NCBI GenBank assembly: GCA_002423025.1
Contig: DIUN01000048.1
Coordinates: 189,489 to 217,043, forward strand
Direction of reading: 5' to 3'
DNA from: Sphingomonadales bacterium UBA6157
GTDB lineage: Bacteria; Pseudomonadota; Alphaproteobacteria; Sphingomonadales; Sphingomonadaceae
DNA length: 27,555 nucleotides
Part shown: positions 8,516 to 16,139 of the stretch, piece after piece
Position numbering within the stretch: position 1 is the stretch's first letter
Layout: every line of letters starts with the position of its first letter
The notes under the pieces: generated by a model
What the model was told of the DNA's origin: nothing
The model's input: the letters and a program-made list of their open reading frames with translations, nothing else
Database searches by the model: none
Made by a program: the position numbers and the translations under genes

Positions 8516-9721
8516 TTATTCCGCCGCGTCGCTGATCTCGGCCAGGGTGACGGCATCGCCGGGAAGCCGTGTCATGGTCAGCTTGCCGCTCTGTACGGCA
8601 AAGCCCAGCCGGCCTTCGACCAGTGCCAGCGCATCAGCGCCGAAGATCTCGCGGCGCCAGCTGGTCAGCACCGGCAGCCCCTCGCGAACGCCGGCGGCAA
8701 GGGCATCGAGATCGTCCCCACGTACGATCAGCTTGGGGGCAACGCCGGTTTCCTTGGAGCGGATCTTGAGCAGCAGCTTCAGCAGATCCGCGATCAGCGC
8801 GCCTTCGCTGGAGAGGCCAGGGCGTTGTGGCTCACGCGCCGGCATTTCCTCGGGCAGCAGCGGCTCTGCGGCCTGCAGCGCACGGATCAGCCGGTCTCCG
8901 ATAGCGTTGTTGGCCCAGGCGGCGGAAAGACCGCGGACCTTGGCGAGATCCGCCTGTGAGCGCGGCGGCGAGCCGGCAAGGTCTCCGAGCGTCTCGTCCT
9001 TGACGATGCGGCCGCGCGGCACGTCCTTGTCCTGTGCCTCCAGTTCCCGCCAGCGGGCCAGCGCCTTCAGGCGGCCCAGCACTTCGGCTTTGCGGCTCGG
9101 CAGGCGCAGGCGCGTCCAGGCCTTTTCAGGGTCATTGGCATAGGTCGCCGGGTCTGAAGCCCGGGCCATCTCCTCGTCCAGCCAGTCTCCGCGGCCAGTG
9201 CGACGCAGCTTGTCCAGCATCTTGGGAAACAGCGAGGCAAGGTGCGTCACGTCGCCGATGGCATATTCGAGCTGGCGATCGTTCAGTGGGCGACGCGCCC
9301 AATCGGTGAAGCGCGCACCTTTGTCGATCTGCACGCCGGAATAAGCGGCAACGAGATTGGTATAACCGACCTGCTCGCCCAGCCCGAGCGCCATGGCGGC
9401 GATCTGCGTGTCGAACAGTGGGGAGGGGGTTCGGCCCGTGAGATTGTAGATGATCTCAAGGTCTTGTCCGCCAGCGTGGAATACCTTGAGCACCTCGTCT
9501 TCCACCAGCAGCTTGAGCAGCGGCGCCAAGTCGATGCCCGGCGCCTTGGGGTCGATCGCCGCAGCCTCGGTGGAGGAGGCGACCTGCACCAGGCACAGGT
9601 CGGGATAATAGGTGGTCTCGCGCATGAACTCGGTATCAACCGTCACAAAGTCTGCAACAGCGAGTCGTTCACACAGTGCGGCGAGGGTTTCGGTATCTGT
9701 GACCAGTGGATGAATGAGCAT
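8516..9721 (-). CDS. rnd: Ribonuclease D
   Basis: 3'-5' exoribonuclease that trims tRNA precursors and other structured RNAs. The 401 residues contain a DEDDy nuclease domain: VTVDTEFMRE (D29, E31), HAGGQDLEIIYN (D88), and YAIGDVTHL (Y153, D157). An HRDC domain (about 205-290) follows: RLKALARWRELEAQDKDV, then VRGLS and NAIGDRLIRAL. A second, diverged HRDC-like segment occupies the C-terminus. A TTG at 9763 would add 14 residues, but the ATG at 9721 (MLIHPLVTD) fits the family start. It also lies just downstream of a plausible promoter whose -10 is 6 bases before the ATG. The gene converges on ppx and is divergent from aspS. Confidence 0.93.
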   Translation of the reverse strand: MLIHPLVTDTETLAALCERLAVADFVTVDTEFMRETTYYPDLCLVQVASSTEAAAIDPKAPGIDLAPLLKLLVEDEVLKVFHAGGQDLEIIYNLTGRTPSPLFDTQIAAMALGLGEQVGYTNLVAAYSGVQIDKGARFTDWARRPLNDRQLEYAIGDVTHLASLFPKMLDKLRRTGRGDWLDEEMARASDPATYANDPEKAWTRLRLPSRKAEVLGRLKALARWRELEAQDKDVPRGRIVKDETLGDLAGSPPRSQADLAKVRGLSAAWANNAIGDRLIRALQAAEPLLPEEMPAREPQRPGLSSEGALIADLLKLLLKIRSKETGVAPKLIVRGDDLDALAAGVREGLPVLTSWRREIFGADALALVEGRLGFAVQSGKLTMTRLPGDAVTLAEISDAAE

Positions 9722-9726
9722 GATCT

Positions 9727-9755
9727 GGCATAGCGCAGCCGTGCGCGCTTGACAA
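9727..9755 (-). promoter_or_regulatory. Candidate rnd promoter giving a leaderless transcript
   Basis: On the minus strand TTGTCA (9755-9750) and TATGCC (9732-9727) are separated by exactly 17 bases. The predicted start of transcription falls at or within a base or two of the rnd ATG (9721), and no Shine-Dalgarno is visible, so the mRNA may be leaderless. Inferred by eye. Confidence 0.4.
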
Positions 9756-9777
9756 AGCGCCAAGCAGAGTGTGTCAC
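9745..9777 (+). promoter_or_regulatory. Candidate aspS promoter -35 within a palindrome shared with rnd
   Basis: A perfect consensus TTGACA lies at 9749-9754 inside the inverted repeat GCGCTT-GACA-AAGCGC (9745-9760). The best -10 at a spacing of 17 is only TGTCAC (9772-9777), which is weak. The element overlaps the -35 of the candidate rnd promoter on the other strand. The leader to the aspS ATG at 9823 would be about 40 bases. No T-box or riboswitch structure was recognised. Confidence 0.35.
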
Positions 9778-9822
9778 CCGCCCCTTGCTTTACTCTCCCC
9801 GCTGTTGCCCGGATGCCTCATC

Positions 9823-11604
9823 ATGCATGCATATCGCACTCACAATTGTGCTGAACTTCGCGGCTCGCACGCCGGCTCCACCGTGCGCCTTTCAGGTTGG
9901 GTGCATCGCAAGCGGGACCATGGTGGCGTGCTTTTTATCGATCTGCGGGATCACCATGGCCTGACGCAGATTGTCGTCGGCCCGGCCTCGCCAGCATTCG
10001 AGACGCTGGATCGTGCCCGGCTCGAATCAGTGGTGACCGTTACCGGCGATGTCGTCGCGCGTGAGGGCGGGGCCGTGAACCCCAATCTGGCGACGGGCGA
10101 CATCGAAGTTCGCGCCGCCTCCGTCACGTTGCAATCCGCAGCCATCGAACTGCCGTTGCCGGTGGCGGGCGATGCGGAATATCCCGAGGATATCCGGCTG
10201 AAATATCGCTTTCTCGATCTGCGGCGTGAGCGGGTGCATGCCAACATCATGCTGCGCTCAGGCGTCATCGCCTCTCTGCGTCGCCGGATGATCGACCAGG
10301 GCTTTACCGAGTTCCAGACTCCGATCCTGACTGCCAGCAGCCCGGAAGGCGCTCGCGATTATCTGGTGCCGAGCCGTGTCCATCCCGGCAAATTCTATGC
10401 GCTGCCGCAGGCGCCGCAGATGTTCAAGCAACTGCTGATGGTGGCTGGTTTCGATCGCTATTTTCAGATCGCGCCCTGCTTCCGCGATGAAGATGCGCGG
10501 GCGGATCGCTCGCCGGGTGAGTTTTATCAGCTCGACTTCGAGATGAGCTTTGTGACGCAAGATGATGTTTTTGCTGCCATCGAGCCAGTGCTCGCTGGAG
10601 TGTTCGAGGAGTTTTCGGACTTCGGTGGCCGCACGCCTTGGGCGGTGACCAAGGGCGCCTTCCCGCGCATTCCCTATGCGGAGTCGATGCTGAAATACGG
10701 CTCGGACAAGCCTGATCTGCGCAACCCGATCGTCATCCAGGATGTGACCGAGCATTTCCGTGGTTCAGGCTTCGGCATCTTCGCTCGCATGGTTGAGGGT
10801 GGTGCTGTTGTTCGTGCCATTCCTGCGCCTGGCGCGGGCTTGAAGGCGCGCAGCTTCTTTGATGGTATGAACGACTGGGCGCGCGGCGAGGGCTGGGCCG
10901 GGCTTGGCTATATGAACATCAAGGCCGGTGAGCCGGGCGGGCCGATTGCCAAGAATCTTGGTGCGGAAGCGACGGCGAAGCTGGTGGCGGACCTTGGGCT
11001 TGGGCCGGATGATGGTGTGTTCTTTGCTGCCGATGCAGCGCCCAAGGCGGCGAAGCTGGCCGGGCAGGCGCGCACCCGTGTCGGGCAGGAACTGGGGCTG
11101 ATCGAGCAGAATGTCTTCAAGTTCTGCTGGATCGTCGACTTCCCGATGTATGAGTATGACGAGGACGCCAAGAAGGTAGATTTCAGCCACAATCCCTTCT
11201 CGATGCCGCAGGGCGAACTGGAAGCGCTGGAGACGATGAACCCGCTGGATATCCTTGCTTATCAGTATGATATCGTTTGCAATGGTGTTGAGCTCTCATC
11301 GGGCGCCATCCGTAACCATCGGCCGGACATCATGTACAAGGCCTTCGAGATCGCCGGCTACACCCAGGAGCAGGTCGACGAGAATTTCTCGGGCATGATC
11401 AATGCCTTCAAGTTCGGGGCGCCGCCGCATGGTGGCTCGGCGCCGGGTGTCGACCGCATCGTCATGCTGATTGCCGATGAGCCGAACATTCGTGAGGTCG
11501 TGGTCTTCCCGATGAACCAGAAGGCCGAGGACCTGATGATGAACGCGCCGGGGACGGCGACGCTCAAGCAGCTTCGTGAGCTGCACATCCGGATTGTTGA
11601 CTGA
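9823..11604 (+). CDS. aspS: Aspartyl-tRNA synthetase
   Basis: Class II synthetase charging tRNA-Asp. The 593 residues are typical of the bacterial form. An N-terminal OB-fold anticodon-binding domain (VRLSGWVHRKRDHGGVLFID) is followed by the class II core. Core segments are FLDLRRERVHANIMLRS, the flipping-loop region TASSPEGARDYLVPSR, PQAPQMFKQLLMVAGFDRYF, and motif 2 FRDEDARADRSPGEFYQLD (about 219-238). The bacterial insertion domain and motif 3 region GGSAPGVDRIVML follow. ATG 9823 (MHAYRTHNCAELR) is the family start; an upstream extension to 9769 is unlikely. Alphaproteobacteria often use a non-discriminating AspRS with GatCAB to make Asn-tRNA; whether that holds here cannot be read by eye. 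Its TGA overlaps the ppk2 ATG by one base. Confidence 0.96.
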   Translation: MHAYRTHNCAELRGSHAGSTVRLSGWVHRKRDHGGVLFIDLRDHHGLTQIVVGPASPAFETLDRARLESVVTVTGDVVAREGGAVNPNLATGDIEVRAASVTLQSAAIELPLPVAGDAEYPEDIRLKYRFLDLRRERVHANIMLRSGVIASLRRRMIDQGFTEFQTPILTASSPEGARDYLVPSRVHPGKFYALPQAPQMFKQLLMVAGFDRYFQIAPCFRDEDARADRSPGEFYQLDFEMSFVTQDDVFAAIEPVLAGVFEEFSDFGGRTPWAVTKGAFPRIPYAESMLKYGSDKPDLRNPIVIQDVTEHFRGSGFGIFARMVEGGAVVRAIPAPGAGLKARSFFDGMNDWARGEGWAGLGYMNIKAGEPGGPIAKNLGAEATAKLVADLGLGPDDGVFFAADAAPKAAKLAGQARTRVGQELGLIEQNVFKFCWIVDFPMYEYDEDAKKVDFSHNPFSMPQGELEALETMNPLDILAYQYDIVCNGVELSSGAIRNHRPDIMYKAFEIAGYTQEQVDENFSGMINAFKFGAPPHGGSAPGVDRIVMLIADEPNIREVVVFPMNQKAEDLMMNAPGTATLKQLRELHIRIVD

Positions 11605-12395
11605 TGGACAGGATCAAGCTTGCCGACTTCGAGCATGACGGTGATCTTGATCGTGACATTTATGAAAATGAACTCAAGGACTTGCATCATCGTCTTGAGT
11701 TGATTCAAGCTGCATATATCAACCAGGGTCGCCGGGCGATCGTGGCGGTGGAGGGCTGGGATGCGGCCGGCAAGGGTGGGCTGATAACGCGGCTGACGGC
11801 GCCGCTGGACCCGCGCTATTGCAAGGTCTGGTCCATCGCCGCGCCGACCCAGCAGGAGCTGGACCGGCACTATATGTGGCGCTTCTGGCAGAAGCTGCCG
11901 GGCAAGCGGGAAATCGGCATTTTCGATCGTACCTGGTATGGAAGGGTTCTTGTCGAACGCGTTGATAATTTTGCCTCGGAGCCGGAGTGGCGCCGGGCTT
12001 ATGACGAGATCAATGCCTTTGAAGCGCTGCACATTGCCGATGGCACGCGCATCGTGAAGCTGTTCCTCCACATTACCCAGGAAGAACAGGATAAACGACT
12101 TAAAGAACGTATCGAAACACCTTGGAAACGCTGGAAAACAGGCGCGGAGGATTACCATAATCGCTCTCAGCGGGAGGCCTATCTGGACGCCTATGAGGAG
12201 ATGTTCGAACGCACCTCCACACCGCGAGCGCCGTGGACGGTCCTGGCTGCCAACGACAAGAAAACCGCCCGCATCACCGGGCTGCGGGCGATTGCCGATG
12301 CACTGGGGCAGGGCATCGATCTTGCCTATCCGCCGGCCTCTGCAGAGCTGATCAAGCTGGCCGAAGCGGCGTTGGGCACCAAGATCAACCGGTGA
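11604..12395 (+). CDS. ppk2: Polyphosphate kinase 2 family protein (single domain)
   Basis: PPK2 enzymes transfer phosphate between polyphosphate and nucleoside mono- or diphosphates. The 263-residue protein has the P-loop kinase core: Walker A GWDAAGKGG (51-59), APTQQELDRHYMWRFWQKLP (80-99), Walker B-like IFDRTWYGRVLVERV (106-120), then a lid region with ERIETPWKRWK. The APT...RHYMWRFW and FDRTWYGRVLVERV style resembles, from memory, the catalytic half of two-domain polyphosphate:AMP phosphotransferases (class II), but substrate class is not settled. The start overlaps the aspS stop (TGATG), suggesting translational coupling. Parts of the gene (about 11620-11720 and 12080-12140) look more AT-rich than their neighbours. 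The lytic transglycosylase gene converges 30 bases downstream. Confidence 0.9.
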   Translation: MDRIKLADFEHDGDLDRDIYENELKDLHHRLELIQAAYINQGRRAIVAVEGWDAAGKGGLITRLTAPLDPRYCKVWSIAAPTQQELDRHYMWRFWQKLPGKREIGIFDRTWYGRVLVERVDNFASEPEWRRAYDEINAFEALHIADGTRIVKLFLHITQEEQDKRLKERIETPWKRWKTGAEDYHNRSQREAYLDAYEEMFERTSTPRAPWTVLAANDKKTARITGLRAIADALGQGIDLAYPPASAELIKLAEAALGTKINR

Positions 12396-12417
12396 TTCCG
12401 GGAGATTTGCGGGTGCC

Positions 12418-12436
12418 AGCCGGACTCAACCCGGCT
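12418..12436. terminator. Weak hairpin at the ppk2/slt convergent junction
   Basis: AGCCGG and CCGGCT form a 6-bp stem around a 7-base loop, 23 bases after the ppk2 stop and spanning the slt stop. There is no T-run on either strand. It may combine with the stronger stem just to the right to end both transcripts; this is inference. Confidence 0.3.
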
Positions 12437-14639
12437 CGTCCTTGGCGAGCCACCGGCTGAGCGGAGCCGGTGGCAGGAGCGCAGCCGGCACCGAAGCGGC
12501 TGTTGCCGGCGTTGGCTCCAGCAGCATTTCGTACATCACGGCGTTTTCCAGAACCCGCTGCACATAATTGCGCGTTTCGGCGATCGGGATCGACTCGATC
12601 CAATCGACGATGTCCGCATCCGGCAGCCGCGGATCGCCATTGCGGGCGATCATCTTGCGGGCGTTGCCCGGCCCGGCATTGTAGCTCGCCACGGCCAGCA
12701 CATCGCTGCCAAAGGCGTCCCGCATCCGGTAATAATAGGTCGAGCCCAGCGTGACATTGTAGAGCGGGTCGGTCGTCAGCCGCGCGGTGTTGGCCTCATA
12801 GCCGATCTTGCCGGCGGTTTCGGCGGCGGTGGCCGGGAGCAACTGCATCATGCCCAGCGCATTGGCCGGCGAGCGCGCCTCGCGGTCAAACTGGCTCTCC
12901 TGCCGGGTGATGGCGTGGATGATGGTGGCGCGGGACTGCAGATAGGCCGGCAGCGGCATCCGGGGGTAGGACGCGTCGATCAGCGCCAGCCCTTCCAGCC
13001 CGCGCGAAGCGTTGCTGCGCGCTTCTTTGCCGGCCAGCACGCCAAGATCGAGCCGGGCCAGCGGCGCGGCGAGGCTGGCGACCATGGCGAGGTCCTGCAC
13101 CGTCTCGGCCTGCGCCACCAGGGCGCGCAGGAAAATGGTCTGCCGGGCATGATCGCCGATCTGGCCGAGCGCGGTAGCGGCGCGGGCCAGCGGCGTGGCG
13201 CGCAATGTGCCCACCGCATTGGCATCGAGCACCAGCGGCGCCGGGCGGCGCAGCACGAAGCGGCGGTTCAGCCGCTCGGTGGCAAGCTGGCCGTAGAAAT
13301 AATCGATATGCGCCGCTGCCGCCTCATAGGCGACGCGGGCTTGCGGCGCGCGGCCGGCGGCCTCGTTGGCGCGGCCAGTCCAGTAATCCCCGCGAGACTG
13401 GGTGAGCGGGGTGAGGGCGGCGGCCCGCACATTCTGGAAATGTGCTACGGCATCGGCAGCGCGGCCAAGCTTGCGCAGCGCCAGCCAGCCGGCCAGCCAC
13501 TCTGTCTCCACGAACACCTGCCGCTCGGCCAGGCTGCGCGATGCGATCGCCTCGCTCGGCGCAAAGCTGTTGTGCCGGGAGGCCAGATCATAAGCGCGGG
13601 AAAAATTGCCGGCGCGCCAAGCGACGCGGGCAAAATCCAGCCGCGTGCTCATCCAGCCCTGTGCGTCCGTCACGCTGCCTGGCGATGGGATGGCGCCAAT
13701 GAGCAGCGCCTCGGCCTCGGCATTGCGGCCCCGGCGGCGCAGCCACAGCGCCTCATCGTTGATCAGCCCGATTTCGCGGCGCAGCGCCACCGGCACGCCG
13801 GCCAGCCGGTTGCTGGCATCAGGGGCATTGGCGCGGGTGCCGATGCGCGCCAGCAGCCACAGCCGCCGGTCCATATCCAGCTTGGGCAACAGGCGCCCGG
13901 CGGCGGTGATCTGGTTGGACCACAGCAGCTTGTTGGCCCGGCCAAGGTGATCGGCCGGGGTGAGCACCGTCTCGAAGCGCGCCAGCAGCTCCCGCTCGCC
14001 AGCCGCATCCAGCCCGCCGCTGTCCCAGGCGTCACGCGCCATGGCGGTGGCCTCGGCAGCGCGGCCTGTATCGAGCAGCGCCTCGGCCAGCCGCAGCTTG
14101 GCGATGGCGGATTGCGGCGGAAAGCGGCGGAAAAACGCGATTCTGTCTGCCGCCGGCACGGTCTGGTCCACCTTGCGCTCGGCCAGCCGGCGGATGGTGA
14201 TGCCCAGCGGAAACTGCGGGTTGGCCATCAGGAAGCCGGCGTATTCAGCAAAGCTGGCGTTGTAATTGTCCCGTCGCAGCCGGTCCCACTGCACCACGGT
14301 ATCGAGGATCGGCACGAAGCCGCCGCCGATCAACGGGCTGGCGGACATGCCGGTGAAGCGCCCGGCGGCGTTGTCTGCCAGACGTGCCGTGTAGAGGGCG
14401 CGGGTGGCCGGCGCAAAGCTGCCGACGGGCGAGGGCTGGGTGGTGGCCGCAGGCGGATTGGGGAAGGCCGGAGCCGCTGGCGCTGCCGGCCTGATGGCGG
14501 GTGTAGCGGCTGGCGCGGCAGCCGGTGCGCTGTTCTGCGCCCACACCGGCACATGGCCGGCAGCGAGCAGGCCACCCAGCGCAGCAGCGAGAATCACGCG
14601 GTCAGTCCATGGGGCGGCGCTCAAGACTTTACTGGACAT
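12426..14639 (-). CDS. slt: Periplasmic soluble lytic murein transglycosylase
   Basis: Cleaves the glycan backbone of peptidoglycan to leave 1,6-anhydro ends. The 737-residue precursor has a signal peptide (basic start, then VILAAALGGLLAAG, predicted cleavage near VWAQ). A Pro/Ala-rich linker follows, then a long alpha-superhelical region rich in short helix pairs (about 90-540, with many Ala/Leu/Arg repeats). The C-terminal SLT catalytic domain has ITRQESQFDREARSP with catalytic Glu581, ALGMMQLLPATA, and YNVTLGSTYYYRM...VASYNAGPGNA. ATG 14639 is preferred because it gives a compact signal peptide; ATG 14657 would add MECGAD. It converges on ppk2 and is divergent from dapA, so two cell-wall genes share the 107-base gap. 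A strong hairpin lies inside its last coding bases. Confidence 0.92.
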   Translation of the reverse strand: MSSKVLSAAPWTDRVILAAALGGLLAAGHVPVWAQNSAPAAAPAATPAIRPAAPAAPAFPNPPAATTQPSPVGSFAPATRALYTARLADNAAGRFTGMSASPLIGGGFVPILDTVVQWDRLRRDNYNASFAEYAGFLMANPQFPLGITIRRLAERKVDQTVPAADRIAFFRRFPPQSAIAKLRLAEALLDTGRAAEATAMARDAWDSGGLDAAGERELLARFETVLTPADHLGRANKLLWSNQITAAGRLLPKLDMDRRLWLLARIGTRANAPDASNRLAGVPVALRREIGLINDEALWLRRRGRNAEAEALLIGAIPSPGSVTDAQGWMSTRLDFARVAWRAGNFSRAYDLASRHNSFAPSEAIASRSLAERQVFVETEWLAGWLALRKLGRAADAVAHFQNVRAAALTPLTQSRGDYWTGRANEAAGRAPQARVAYEAAAAHIDYFYGQLATERLNRRFVLRRPAPLVLDANAVGTLRATPLARAATALGQIGDHARQTIFLRALVAQAETVQDLAMVASLAAPLARLDLGVLAGKEARSNASRGLEGLALIDASYPRMPLPAYLQSRATIIHAITRQESQFDREARSPANALGMMQLLPATAAETAGKIGYEANTARLTTDPLYNVTLGSTYYYRMRDAFGSDVLAVASYNAGPGNARKMIARNGDPRLPDADIVDWIESIPIAETRNYVQRVLENAVMYEMLLEPTPATAASVPAALLPPAPLSRWLAKDEPG
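12449..12474. repeat. 10-bp perfect hairpin inside the 3' end of slt
   Basis: GCCACCGGCT (12449-12458) and AGCCGGTGGC (12465-12474) pair perfectly around the 6-base loop GAGCGG. It sits in the last codons of slt and 53 bases past the ppk2 stop. Without a T-run it is not a classical terminator, but it is well placed as a shared roadblock or 3'-end stabiliser for the convergent transcripts. Confidence 0.5.
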
Positions 14640-14671
14640 ATCGGCGCCGCACTCCATATCACTCGCAGCCG

Positions 14672-14687
14672 TGGAGCTGGTGCTCCA
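14672..14687. repeat. Short palindrome in the slt/dapA divergent gap
   Basis: TGGAGC and GCTCCA flank the four bases TGGT in the middle of the 107-base gap between two divergent cell-wall genes. The position would suit an operator or the leader of slt, but no regulator can be named. I found no convincing -10/-35 pair for either gene here. Confidence 0.25.
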
Positions 14688-14746
14688 GGGGCCACTCGCC
14701 GTTGATAGGCGTTCGCAGGCTCCAGGTGAAGGGTTTGAGGTTTTTC

Positions 14747-15634
14747 ATGTTCGATAGCGGTGCATTCAGGGGGTCCATGCCGGCGCTGGTCACGCCGTTC
14801 AAGGATGGCGCGGTCGATATGGCGGCGTTCAGCTCCTTTGTGGAATGGCAGATCGCGCAGGGCTCGCACGGGCTGGTGCCGGTGGGCACCACGGGCGAAT
14901 CGCCGACGCTCAGCCACCCCGAGCATTATGCCGTCATCACCCGCACCGTGGAGGTGGCCGCCGGCCGCGTGCCGGTAATCGCGGGGTGCGGCTCCAATGA
15001 TACCGCCACGGCCATGGCCCATATGCGCCATGCGCAAAGCGTTGGCGCCGATGCCGCGCTGATCGTGGTGCCCTATTACAACAAGCCGTCGCAGGCCGGC
15101 CTCATCGCGCATTTCACCGCGCTGGCGGAAAGCTCGAAGCTGCCGATCATCATCTACAATATTCCCGGCCGCTCGGTGGCGGACATGAGCGTTGAGACGC
15201 TCGCGGTGCTGGCCCGGCTGCCCAATATTGTCGGCATCAAGGATGCCACCGGCAACATTGCCCGCGTTTCGGCCCAGCGGGCTGCGTGCGGCGCGGATTT
15301 CGTGCAGCTCTCGGGCAATGATGACATGGCGCTGGCCTTCAACGCCATGGGCGGCGTCGGCGCGATTTCGGTGACGGCGAATGTGGCGCCGGCGTTGTGC
15401 GCACAGTTCCAGGACGCCACGCTGCGCGGCGATTATGCCGAGGCGCTGGCGATCACGGACCGGCTTTATCCGCTGCACGCCGCGCTGTTCAGCGATGCCA
15501 GCCCGGGGCCGACCAAATATGCGCTCGCCCGGCTTGGCCATATGCAGCCCGATGTGCGGCTGCCGATCACCCAGCCCTCTGAAGCTTCAAAGGCGGCCGT
15601 GGATGCGGCGCTGGCCCATGCGGGGCTGACATGA
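14747..15634 (+). CDS. dapA: 4-hydroxy-tetrahydrodipicolinate synthase
   Basis: Condenses pyruvate with aspartate semialdehyde, the first committed step to diaminopimelate and lysine; cytoplasmic. The 295 residues form a TIM barrel with GSMPALVTPFKDGAVD at the start, PVGTTGESPTLS (pyruvate-binding loop), and VPYYNKPSQAGL (Y110-Y111). IIYNIPGRSV carries Y137, matching Tyr133 of E. coli. GIKDATGN carries K165, the Schiff-base lysine matching Lys161, and SGNDDMAL follows. ATG 14747 has GAGG six bases upstream, so the longer in-frame extension leftward is not used. smpB begins 22 bases after the stop on the same strand. It supplies diaminopimelate for the wall that the divergent slt product cuts. 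Confidence 0.96.
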   Translation: MFDSGAFRGSMPALVTPFKDGAVDMAAFSSFVEWQIAQGSHGLVPVGTTGESPTLSHPEHYAVITRTVEVAAGRVPVIAGCGSNDTATAMAHMRHAQSVGADAALIVVPYYNKPSQAGLIAHFTALAESSKLPIIIYNIPGRSVADMSVETLAVLARLPNIVGIKDATGNIARVSAQRAACGADFVQLSGNDDMALAFNAMGGVGAISVTANVAPALCAQFQDATLRGDYAEALAITDRLYPLHAALFSDASPGPTKYALARLGHMQPDVRLPITQPSEASKAAVDAALAHAGLT

Positions 15635-15656
15635 AGGCCGGCTTGAAGGCTGGCGC

Positions 15657-16139
15657 ATGGTGAGGCCGAAGGGCGCTGTCGGCGTCAAGGTCAAGACGGT
15701 CGCCGAGAACCGGCGGGCGCGCTATGAATATTTCATCGAGGATGTGGTGGAGGCGGGAATCGCCCTCGCCGGTACGGAGGTGAAAGCGTTGCGCCAGGGC
15801 GAGGGCAGCATTGCCGAGGCCTATGCCGAGCTGAAGGACGGGCAGATGTGGCTGGTGAACGCCAACATCCCCGAGTTCAGCCATGGCAACCGCTTCAACC
15901 ATGAGCCGAAGCGGCCAAGGAAGCTGCTGCTGCACGAGCGCGAGATCTACAAGATGGGCAATGCCGTGGCGCGGCAGGGCATGACGCTGGTGCCGCTCTC
16001 GATCTATTTCAACGACAAGGGCCGCGCCAAGGTCGAGCTGGCGCTGGGCAAGGGCAAGAAGCTGCACGACAAGCGCGAGACCGAAAAGGCCAGGGACTGG
16101 AAGCGCGACGCCGCGCGGATCATGCGGGAGCGCGGCTGA
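15657..16139 (+). CDS. smpB: SsrA-binding protein SmpB
   Basis: Small RNA-binding protein that, with tmRNA and EF-Tu, rescues stalled ribosomes by trans-translation. The 160 residues show the OB-fold signature: VAENRRARYEYFIEDVVEAG, GTEVKALRQGEGSIAEAYAE, MWLVNANIPEFSHGN, RKLLLHEREI and LVPLSIYFNDKGRAKVELAL. A basic C-terminal tail, KLHDKRETEKARDWKRDAAR, docks in the ribosomal decoding site in known homologues. AAGG lies about 8 bases before the ATG. It sits between dapA and a molybdoenzyme gene whose ATG overlaps its TGA (TGATG). tmRNA (ssrA) itself was not recognised in the window. Confidence 0.97.
   Translation: MVRPKGAVGVKVKTVAENRRARYEYFIEDVVEAGIALAGTEVKALRQGEGSIAEAYAELKDGQMWLVNANIPEFSHGNRFNHEPKRPRKLLLHEREIYKMGNAVARQGMTLVPLSIYFNDKGRAKVELALGKGKKLHDKRETEKARDWKRDAARIMRERG

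Noticed and set aside
9722..9763. N-terminal extension of rnd to a TTG at 9763
   Set aside because: MLIHPLVTD is the family-like start, and the extension would lie upstream of the candidate promoter's -10.
12915..14705. Plus-strand 596-codon frame opposite the lytic transglycosylase
   Set aside because: Antisense shadow of slt; Gly/Arg/Gln-rich composition without motifs.
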